46,917 bases of DNA from Lachnospiraceae bacterium (GTDB taxonomy: Bacteria > Bacillota > Clostridia > Lachnospirales > Lachnospiraceae), in the NCBI GenBank assembly GCA_022510705.1, contig JAFLSX010000013.1:1-46917 (forward strand), read 5' to 3'. The notes beneath the pieces were generated by a model. The model was given only the letters and a program-made list of their open reading frames with translations. It had not been told where the DNA came from and ran no database searches. This document shows positions 40,500 to 46,917 of this stretch, piece by piece (the stretch's first letter is position 1; each line of letters opens with the position of its first letter). A program made the position numbers and the translations under genes.

Positions 40500-40544
40500 G
40501 AGTTCCAACTTGCAATTTTTGCTTAAAGCAACTATTATTAGGGT

Positions 40545-41975
40545 ATGTTAAAGAAAATCCGTGCCTATATGGAAAAATATCATATGCTGCAGGCAGGCGA
40601 TATTGTGGCAGCAGGTATATCGGGAGGAGCCGATTCGGTATGCCTCCTTTTTATGCTACATGCATTGCGGGACGAAATCCCCTTTACGCTGTATGTGGTG
40701 CATGTAAATCACGGAATCCGGGAGGAAGCAGGCAGAGATGCGGCATTTGTAGAGGCGCTGTGTAAAAGATTGGATATTCCCTTTTATTTAGAAGCGGCGG
40801 ACGTGGAAGCCATAGCAAAGCAGAGGCGCTGTTCCACCGAGGAAGCCGGCCGGCAGTTACGGTATGCGGCTTTTAAGCGGATATTAAACGACGAAGCCGC
40901 ACAATGCAAGGGAAGAATGCGGATTGCCGTGGCGCATAACTTAAATGACAGGGCCGAGACCATGCTTTTTCATTTGTTCAGGGGAAGCGGTCTGCACGGT
41001 CTGCGCAGCATTCAGCCCATCCGCAGCAGGAAGGGAGAACCGGATGTGATCCGGCCCCTTTTATCTGTAAGCCGCAGGGAAATAGAGGAATATCTTACCA
41101 ATATTGGAGAAAAATGGTGTATAGACCACACCAATGATGAGGATACTTATACAAGAAACCGCATCCGCCATCATATTCTGCCATATGCTGAGGAGGCTGT
41201 TGCAGGAGGGGCAGTTGCCAATATGGGCAGGGCTGCGGATATTTTGTCAGAAACGGCGGATTATGTGGAGCAGGAAACCGAGCAGGCATACAAAGACTGT
41301 GTGGTGAAGGAAACCGAAAGCGAGATAGCTCTTTCGGTAAAGGAGGTTTCCGGGCGGCATACATTTCTTAAAAAACAGATAATCCTTTATTGCCTGGAAC
41401 AGCTGGCCCCCGCACGAAAGGATGTTACGGCTGGACATGTGGAAGCCATACTGGGGCTGTTTACGGAAGCTGGCAACAGGAAACTTCATCTTCCGGACGG
41501 ACTGCATATCAGGCGGCAGTATGATGCGGTTTGTTTTGAAAAGTGCCGGGAGGATGAAGAGGAGAAATCCCGGCAAGAGATGGTTTTGCCGCTTCCTGCG
41601 GAAGGTAAAAAGGAGGAAATTCCGCTTTCGGATACAAAAATTTTGGAATGCAGAGTCTTTAATTGTGAAAAAACGGTAAATATTCCGCAAAACCAGTATA
41701 CGAAATGGTTTGATTATGATAAAATTAAAAAACCATTGATGGTAAGAACCCGAAGAGCGGGAGATTATTTGACAATTGATACATTTGGTTCCCGAAAGTC
41801 CATACAGGATTATATGGTGGATGAGAAAATTCCCGCGAATATGCGGGACAGCATTTATCTGATAGCGGAGGATTCCCATATTCTCTGGGTACCTGGACAC
41901 CGAATCAGCAGCCATTATAAAATAGATGAGAATACAAAGCGTATTCTGCAGATACAAATAAGAGGAGGACAGTAG
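40545..41975 (+). CDS. tilS: tRNA(Ile)-lysidine synthetase TilS
   Basis: A 476-residue protein with the PP-loop SGGADS (residues 26-31) and the VNHGIREEAGRDAAF and AHNLNDRAET segments of TilS, then the tRNA-binding and C-terminal TilS domains (MVRTRRAGDYLTIDTFGSRKSIQDYM). TilS converts cytidine 34 of tRNA-Ile(CAU) to lysidine so that it reads AUA. The ribosome site AGGG is weak and close. hpt begins right after the stop. The order spoIIE-tilS-hpt-ftsH is conserved in Firmicutes. Confidence 0.96.
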   Translation: MLKKIRAYMEKYHMLQAGDIVAAGISGGADSVCLLFMLHALRDEIPFTLYVVHVNHGIREEAGRDAAFVEALCKRLDIPFYLEAADVEAIAKQRRCSTEEAGRQLRYAAFKRILNDEAAQCKGRMRIAVAHNLNDRAETMLFHLFRGSGLHGLRSIQPIRSRKGEPDVIRPLLSVSRREIEEYLTNIGEKWCIDHTNDEDTYTRNRIRHHILPYAEEAVAGGAVANMGRAADILSETADYVEQETEQAYKDCVVKETESEIALSVKEVSGRHTFLKKQIILYCLEQLAPARKDVTAGHVEAILGLFTEAGNRKLHLPDGLHIRRQYDAVCFEKCREDEEEKSRQEMVLPLPAEGKKEEIPLSDTKILECRVFNCEKTVNIPQNQYTKWFDYDKIKKPLMVRTRRAGDYLTIDTFGSRKSIQDYMVDEKIPANMRDSIYLIAEDSHILWVPGHRISSHYKIDENTKRILQIQIRGGQ

Positions 41976-42503
41976 ATGTCAGAGCACGTAAGAGTATTGT
42001 TGACGGAAAAGGAAGTAGATGACAGAATACAGGCCATCGGAGAACAGGTTAGCCGGGATTATGCGGGTAAGCAGGTACATTTGGTGTGCGTCCTGAAAGG
42101 GGGCAGCTTTTTTATGTGTGAGCTTGCCAAGCGGATCACTGTTCCTGTGTCTCTGGATTTTATGGCGGTATCCAGCTATGGCGCTACGACAAAATCCAGC
42201 GGCGTGGTGAAAATCGTGAAAGATCTGGATGAAACCGTCAAGGGCAAGGATGTGCTGGTTGTAGAGGATATTGTGGATTCCGGACGCACCTTAAGCTATC
42301 TGTTAGAGATGTTAAAGAGCAGAGAACCGGCCAGCCTGCGTTTGTGTACGCTTTTGGATAAACCGGACAGACGTGTGGTCCCGGTCAATGTGGATTATAC
42401 GGGCTTTCAGATTCCCGATGAATTTGTGGTGGGATACGGTCTGGATTATGCCCAGAGATACCGGAACCTTCCCTATATCGGGGTAGTAGAGTTTGATGAT
42501 TAA
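41976..42503 (+). CDS. hpt: Hypoxanthine phosphoribosyltransferase
   Basis: A 175-residue enzyme with the PRPP-binding motif [12 protein letters not shown] (catalytic Glu97/Asp98). It salvages hypoxanthine and guanine to IMP and GMP using PRPP. The ATG follows GAGGAGG and directly abuts the tilS stop. In Bacillus Hpt and TilS also act with FtsH control; here too the ftsH gene follows 14 bases later. Confidence 0.96.
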   Translation: MSEHVRVLLTEKEVDDRIQAIGEQVSRDYAGKQVHLVCVLKGGSFFMCELAKRITVPVSLDFMAVSSYGATTKSSGVVKIVKDLDETVKGKDVLVVEDIVDSGRTLSYLLEMLKSREPASLRLCTLLDKPDRRVVPVNVDYTGFQIPDEFVVGYGLDYAQRYRNLPYIGVVEFDD

Positions 42504-42517
42504 GCGGAGGAAAAATC

Positions 42518-44317
42518 TTGAAACATAAGGGTATCAATCAATATCTTGTGATTATTATATTGCTGCTTGTAGGCCTGATCTTGCTCAATACCTTTCAGAA
42601 TCGGGAGGATGATTATACCAGAGCGGAACTGATTCAGGATATGGAAGCAGGCAAGGTACAGGAGGTTCTGATCCATCCCAACGGAGAAGCACCGACAGGT
42701 TATATGGAGATCACTTTGGCTTCCGGTGATGAAAAGACGCTGTACGCTACAGATATTACCGAGCTGGAAGATCTGGTAAGGAAGTACGGTATAGAACCGC
42801 AAGTGCTGGATATTCAGAGAGAAAACTGGTTTTTGACTTATATGCTGCCTGTCTTGGTGGTGGTGATCGTAGGTGTATTTCTCTTTGTTATGATGAGTGC
42901 ACAGAACAGCAGCGGTGGCGGAAACAGTAAAATGATGAACTTCGGCAAGAGCAGGGCCCGTCTCACTATGGGTGAAGGGCGGATTACATTAAAAGATGTT
43001 GCCGGATTAAAAGAAGAGAAAGAGGAACTTGAGGAAATCATAGATTTTTTGAAAGATCCGGGAAAATTTACCAGAGTAGGCGCCCGTATTCCCAAGGGTG
43101 TTTTGCTGGAGGGACCGCCCGGTACCGGTAAGACCCTGCTTGCCAAGGCGGTAGCAGGAGAGGCAAATGTACCTTTCTTCAGTATTTCCGGTTCTGATTT
43201 TGTGGAAATGTTCGTAGGTGTAGGTGCATCCCGTGTAAGGGATCTGTTTATGGATGCGAAAAAGCATTCTCCCTGTATTGTTTTTATCGATGAGATTGAT
43301 GCAGTAGCCAGACGCCGAGGCACAGGTATGGGCGGCGGACATGATGAGAGAGAACAGACTCTCAATCAGCTGCTGGTGGAGATGGACGGTTTTGGCGTCA
43401 ACGAGGGTATTATTGTCATGGCGGCAACCAACCGTGTGGATATTTTGGACCCGGCTATTTTGCGTCCCGGACGTTTTGACAGAAAGATTGCAGTGAATAC
43501 GCCGGATGTGGGTGGCCGAGAAGAGATCTTAAAGGTGCATGCCAAGAACAAACCTCTCGGGGATGATGTGAATCTGCAGCAGATTGCCCAAACAACAGCA
43601 GGCTTTACGGGTGCAGATCTGGAGAATCTGTTAAATGAAGCTGCCATTAACGCAGCAAAGGACGGACGTGTGTATATCGAACAGGAGGATATCAAAAGCT
43701 CCTTTGTTAAAGTGGGAATCGGTACCGAGAAAAAGAGCCGTATCATTTCGGATGAAGAGAAAAGAATTACCGCTTATCACGAGGCCGGGCATGCTATATT
43801 GTTTCATGTTCTGCCCAATGTAGGACCTGTTTATACGGTGTCCATCATTCCCACCGGTGCCGGCGCTGCCGGTTATACTATGCCTCTGCCGGAAAAAGAT
43901 GAGATGTTTTTAACGAAGGGAAAGATGAAGCAGGATATTATGGTATCCTTGGGCGGCCGTATTGCGGAGGAAATCATTTTTGATGACATTACAACGGGTG
44001 CTTCCAGCGATATAAAGAAGGCTACCAAGGTTGCGCGGAAGATGGTAACGCGTTTTGGTATGTCCGAGAATATCGGTGTGATCAACTACGATGACGACGG
44101 TGACGAGGTCTTTATCGGCCGGGATCTGGCGCATACCCGTTCTCACAGTGAAACCGTGGCGGGAGAAATTGATAAAGAAGTCAAGTCTATTATCGACGAA
44201 TGCTATACCAAGGCAAAAGAAATCATCTTGGCAAATGAGGGCGTGCTTCATAAAGCTGCCGCATTGCTTTTAGAGAAAGAAAAGATTACGGGCGAAGAAT
44301 TTGCGGCGCTGTTCTAA
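42518..44317 (+). CDS. ftsH: ATP-dependent zinc metalloprotease FtsH
   Basis: A 599-residue protein with a TTG start behind AGCGGAGG. Two membrane helices (about 8-25 and 109-130) flank an external domain. The AAA domain has Walker A GPPGTGKT (199-206), Walker B ([10 protein letters not shown]) and the arginine finger region RPGRFDR. The zinc protease motif HEAGH is at 421-425. FtsH hexamers degrade membrane and regulatory proteins and take part in sporulation. It is slightly shorter than Bacillus FtsH at the C-terminus. It closes the conserved spoIIE-tilS-hpt-ftsH run. Confidence 0.97.
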   Translation: MKHKGINQYLVIIILLLVGLILLNTFQNREDDYTRAELIQDMEAGKVQEVLIHPNGEAPTGYMEITLASGDEKTLYATDITELEDLVRKYGIEPQVLDIQRENWFLTYMLPVLVVVIVGVFLFVMMSAQNSSGGGNSKMMNFGKSRARLTMGEGRITLKDVAGLKEEKEELEEIIDFLKDPGKFTRVGARIPKGVLLEGPPGTGKTLLAKAVAGEANVPFFSISGSDFVEMFVGVGASRVRDLFMDAKKHSPCIVFIDEIDAVARRRGTGMGGGHDEREQTLNQLLVEMDGFGVNEGIIVMAATNRVDILDPAILRPGRFDRKIAVNTPDVGGREEILKVHAKNKPLGDDVNLQQIAQTTAGFTGADLENLLNEAAINAAKDGRVYIEQEDIKSSFVKVGIGTEKKSRIISDEEKRITAYHEAGHAILFHVLPNVGPVYTVSIIPTGAGAAGYTMPLPEKDEMFLTKGKMKQDIMVSLGGRIAEEIIFDDITTGASSDIKKATKVARKMVTRFGMSENIGVINYDDDGDEVFIGRDLAHTRSHSETVAGEIDKEVKSIIDECYTKAKEIILANEGVLHKAAALLLEKEKITGEEFAALF

Positions 44318-44484
44318 AAGAATCCAAGAATTGTGCAAATTTACCAAAAACGATACGCTGATTTTGTAATGTTTGTGAATTTTGAGGCTAGATTTAGATG
44401 AGGGGCTATGCTATTATAATACTCGTAACCCCCCAATACATTATAGTTTTTTGCTATACCCCTAAAGAAAGAAATACCTTCTCT

Positions 44485-44514
44485 AAAAAGGACAGCCAAT
44501 AAGCTGTCTTTTTT
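44485..44514 (+). terminator. Rho-independent terminator downstream of ftsH
   Basis: AAAAAGGACAGC pairs with GCTGTCTTTTTT around a six-base loop. It lies 168 bases after ftsH, so it may end ftsH read-through or a small RNA. Confidence 0.85.
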
Positions 44515-44522
44515 ACTTTCGC

Positions 44523-44622
44523 GAAGGCACAAAGCAAGTAGAAATGCTTGCATTTCCACTTGCCGCCGCCCGCGAACCAGCGAAACCCGCAAAGCGCGTT
44601 TCAGCTGGTTTACTTTTTTCGC
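44523..44622 (+). repeat. Copy 1 of a post-terminator repeat element with two hairpins
   Basis: Hairpin one (44535-44562): CAAGT/ACTTG and GAAATG/CATTTC with one A-C mismatch. Hairpin two (44575-44610): AACCAGC/GCTGGTT and GAAAC/GTTTC with a single bulged base, enclosing a CGC/GCG pair. A T run follows. Flanks share TTTACTTT...CGC, perhaps marking the ends. Confidence 0.7.
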
Positions 44623-44694
44623 CAAGATACCTTGCATGAGTCATGTGAATATTATAAAATAGAGTTATTACGACGGATATAAGGATAGTGAGTT

Positions 44695-46827
44695 ATGGAA
44701 TTCAATTTTTTGAGAAGTGCGGAACAAAATCAGATGTATATTGCATCCATGCGCCCCGTACTGAACAGAAGAGCGCTTTTCAGTGACACCACTGAGGACT
44801 ATGTTACGCCGGCGGAACCCAATCCGTATGAAGAGATCACCATACGTTTTCGGACTGCCATAAATAATATTGACCGAGTTTTTTTAATTTGCGGCGAGGA
44901 ACGTCTGCTGATGCTTAAGGAGAGCTCGGACGAGTATTTTGATTACTATTCCATAAAGCATCAGTTGGATAATGTGAAGATTTCCTACCATTTTGAAATC
45001 AATGTAGGTAAGATCAAGGGCTATTATGATACCAGGGGACTGCATCAGGAAGCCAATCCCTACTACGATTTTGTTATTATCCCCGGTTTTAAGACCCCGG
45101 CGTGGGCAAAGGGTGCGGTAATGTATCAGATTTATGTGGACCGCTTTTTTAACGGGGATAAGTCCAATGATGTGGAAAGCAATGAATACTGCTATATAAA
45201 TGAGAATGTTTCCCATGTGGAGGATTGGGACAAATATCCGGCGGCAATGGGCGTTAGGGAGTTTTATGGCGGAGATCTGCAGGGTGTATTGGATAAGATG
45301 GATTATCTGCAGGATCTGGGTATAGAGGTGATTTATTTTAATCCCCTGTTTGTTTCGCCTTCCAATCACAAATATGATATTCAGGATTATGACTATATTG
45401 ATCCCCATATCGGAAAAATCGTGGACGACAAAGGGGAGCTTCTGCAGAATGGACAGAAAGAAAACCGTTTTGCGACCAAATATATCAACCGTGTAACCAA
45501 TAGAGCCAATCTGGAAGCCGCTAACGCTCTGTTTGCTAAAGTGGTGGAAGAGGCCCACAAGCGCGGGATCAAGGTGATTTTAGACGGTGTATTCAATCAC
45601 TGCGGTTCTTTTAATAAGTGGATGGATAGGGAGCGCATTTACGAGAATGCTGAGGGCTATGAAAAGGGAGCCTTTGTTTCTCAGAACAGCCCATATCGTA
45701 ACTATTTCCTGTTCCGTGACGGGAACCGCTGGCCCTATAATCCTACCTATGACGGCTGGTGGGGACACGATACCTTGCCTAAATTAAATTATGACGGCTC
45801 TAAAGAGTTGTTTGATTATGTGATGCATATTGCCAGAAAATGGGTTTCCCCGCCCTATAATGTGGACGGCTGGAGATTGGACGTGGCTGCGGATTTGGGA
45901 CTTTCTCCCGAATACAACCACTTTTTCTGGAAAGAATTCCGCAAGGCGGTAAAGCAGGCTAATCCCGAAGCCATCATACTGGCGGAGCACTACGGTGATA
46001 CCAGGGAGTGGCTGCAGGGCAATGAGTGGGATTCCGTCATGAACTATGATGCTTTTATGGAACCGGTAACCTGGTTTTTGACCGGTATGGAAAAGCACAG
46101 TGACGACTTTAGAGGGGATCTTTTAGGAAATGCGGACAGCTTTTGGGGCGCCATGCTCCATCATAGTTCCAGTTTCTCCATGCCCAGCTGGCAGATAGCC
46201 ATGAATCAGCTTTCCAATCATGATCATTCCCGTTTTATGACCCGTACCAGTCACAAGGTGGGGCGTACCAATACGCTGGGACCGCAGGCTGCCAACGAGG
46301 GCAACAATCCCGCAGTGTTCAGGGAGGGCGTGGTAATACAGATGACTTGGCCGGGAGCGCCGGCGGTCTATTATGGAGATGAGGCCGGAGTCTGCGGCTT
46401 TACCGATCCGGATAATAGAAGAACTTATCCTTGGGGACATGAGGACAAGGAACTGATTTCATTCCACAAAGAAATTATTCGCATCCACAAGGAATGCCCG
46501 GAACTGCGAACAGGATCCTTAAAGAGTTTGGATAAAGATTATAATTTCTTAGCCTACGCAAGATTTAACCGCAAATATAGCACTGTCGTCTTGATCAACA
46601 ACAACGATTATGAGATAGAGAAGAAAGTGAGTGTGTGGGAAACCGGTATGTCCAAGGAGACCATTCTCACCAAGGTCTTTGAGTCCAATGATTCCGGTTA
46701 CAGTACAGAAAAGGTAGAAATCCCTGTGATCTCCGGAAAAATTACTGTCAAGCTGCCTCGTTTTTCGGCAACGGTATTGCGCCATGTAAAGGCAGACCAA
46801 GAGAAAAAACTTGCATTTTACAAGTAG
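44695..46827 (+). CDS. GH13 alpha-amylase/neopullulanase-type enzyme, cytoplasmic
   Basis: A 710-residue enzyme with an N-terminal CBM34-like domain (about 15-130) and a GH13 barrel. The catalytic residues are Asp396 (DGWRLDVAAD), Glu431 (ILAEHYGD) and Asp510 (LSNHDHSR); VMYQIYVDRF and DGVFNHCG are also typical. There is no signal peptide, so it acts on imported malto-oligosaccharides, cyclodextrins or pullulan fragments, or on glycogen. The family layout is that of neopullulanase and cyclomaltodextrinase. The insertion around YDIQDYDYIDPHIGK is normal for the group. The ribosome site is AAGGATAGTG before the ATG. Confidence 0.92.
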   Translation: MEFNFLRSAEQNQMYIASMRPVLNRRALFSDTTEDYVTPAEPNPYEEITIRFRTAINNIDRVFLICGEERLLMLKESSDEYFDYYSIKHQLDNVKISYHFEINVGKIKGYYDTRGLHQEANPYYDFVIIPGFKTPAWAKGAVMYQIYVDRFFNGDKSNDVESNEYCYINENVSHVEDWDKYPAAMGVREFYGGDLQGVLDKMDYLQDLGIEVIYFNPLFVSPSNHKYDIQDYDYIDPHIGKIVDDKGELLQNGQKENRFATKYINRVTNRANLEAANALFAKVVEEAHKRGIKVILDGVFNHCGSFNKWMDRERIYENAEGYEKGAFVSQNSPYRNYFLFRDGNRWPYNPTYDGWWGHDTLPKLNYDGSKELFDYVMHIARKWVSPPYNVDGWRLDVAADLGLSPEYNHFFWKEFRKAVKQANPEAIILAEHYGDTREWLQGNEWDSVMNYDAFMEPVTWFLTGMEKHSDDFRGDLLGNADSFWGAMLHHSSSFSMPSWQIAMNQLSNHDHSRFMTRTSHKVGRTNTLGPQAANEGNNPAVFREGVVIQMTWPGAPAVYYGDEAGVCGFTDPDNRRTYPWGHEDKELISFHKEIIRIHKECPELRTGSLKSLDKDYNFLAYARFNRKYSTVVLINNNDYEIEKKVSVWETGMSKETILTKVFESNDSGYSTEKVEIPVISGKITVKLPRFSATVLRHVKADQEKKLAFYK

Positions 46828-46839
46828 CTATGCTACAAT
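46811..46839 (+). promoter_or_regulatory. Sigma-A promoter of tRNA-Tyr
   Basis: TTGCAT (46811-46816) and TACAAT (46834-46839) are 17 bases apart; the -35 box lies inside the end of the amylase gene. Confidence 0.6.
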
Positions 46840-46864
46840 TTGACATTGTCAGGGCAACCTGCAT

Positions 46865-46917
46865 GGATGGATTCCCGAGTGGCCAAAGGGGACAGACTGT
46901 AAATCTGCTGCAAATTG
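46865..46917 (+). tRNA. tRNA-Tyr (anticodon GTA), 3' part cut by window
   Basis: The 5' end GGATGGA, then TTCCCGAGTGGCCAAAGGGG with its long D arm and the anticodon loop CTGTAAA, match tRNA-Tyr. The anticodon stem ACAGA/TCTGC has one A-C mismatch at its top. The start of a long variable arm is seen before the window ends. Confidence 0.85.

Larger units (their letters stand above)
44318..44694. other. Structured intergenic region after ftsH
   Basis: No gene is evident. It contains a TATAAT-like box at 44415-44420, an AGGGG...CCCCT pairing region (44400-44465), a terminator (44485-44514) and a repeat element with two hairpins (44523-44622). Any transcript starting near 44427 and ending at 44514 would be about 88 bases and could be a small RNA. 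The last 70 bases hold the leader of the amylase gene. Confidence 0.6.

Noticed and set aside
40358..40765. Forward frame of 135 codons bridging spoIIE and tilS
   Set aside because: It overlaps both genes in another frame and has no recognisable product.
41247..41957. Reverse-strand frame of 236 codons
   Set aside because: It is antisense to tilS, which is certain.
44884..45558. Reverse-strand frame of 224 codons, hydrophobic
   Set aside because: It is antisense to the GH13 gene; apparent hydrophobicity comes from the complement of acidic and aromatic codons.

Overview
The window reads as a Gram-positive, endospore-forming gut Clostridia chromosome, most likely Lachnospiraceae. The grounds are: a Soj/ParB locus followed by a DUF4446 gene and serS; sporulation genes yabP, yabQ and spoIIE next to divIC, tilS, hpt and ftsH in the order known from Firmicutes; strong AGGAGG ribosome sites with several TTG starts; and sigma-A promoters. 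The species cannot be named from the sequence alone. I see no prophage, transposase, integrase, CRISPR array or rRNA gene.

Layout. (1) 1-5467, one tight forward operon: parA (5' end cut by the window), parB, DUF4446, an HD-GYP protein, serS and a DUF3881-like gene; then tRNA-Arg(CCT). (2) 5657-6343, a reverse-strand water aquaporin facing that tRNA across a shared terminator. (3) 6501-15655, a small two-helix membrane protein and then a giant 2892-residue surface adhesin with a signal peptide, about 1,000 residues of N-terminal domains, thirteen Cna-B-like domains, a Pro/Thr stalk and a VPQTG sorting signal. (4) 15746-23682, housekeeping and accessory genes: DHH phosphoesterase, a coiled-coil protein, Hsp20 under a CIRCE operator, DegV (reverse strand), a 1-phosphofructokinase-like kinase, two membrane proteins, a divergent HAM1-like pyrophosphatase and a lipoprotein. 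(5) 23744-28970, a carbohydrate locus: an uncharacterised 613-residue putative carbohydrate-active protein, a small zinc ribbon, a GH42 beta-galactosidase and a GH53 endo-galactanase. None has a signal peptide, so breakdown of imported galacto-oligosaccharides inside the cell is likely. (6) 28990-32508, a membrane-anchored trypsin-like protease with Ig-like domains, tRNA-Pro(CGG) on the reverse strand, and a zinc-ribbon/propeller membrane protein. (7) 32724-37109, YwlG-family protein, CCA-adding-type nucleotidyltransferase, CotS-like spore-coat kinase homologue and PEGA lipoprotein. (8) 37257-44317, HU, RqcP, YabP, YabQ, DivIC, SpoIIE, TilS, Hpt and FtsH. (9) 44318-46917, a structured intergenic region, a cytoplasmic GH13 amylase and the first part of tRNA-Tyr(GTA).

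The most noteworthy signals are: the adhesin, whose thirteen Cna-B-like domains all keep the Lys and Glu of an isopeptide triad while the third residue alternates between Asn and Asp; a spoIIE promoter with 21-bp spacing and Spo0A-box-like sites; a SpoIIE lacking the membrane region; a short repeat family found directly downstream of three terminators; and the uncharacterised enzyme in the galactan locus.
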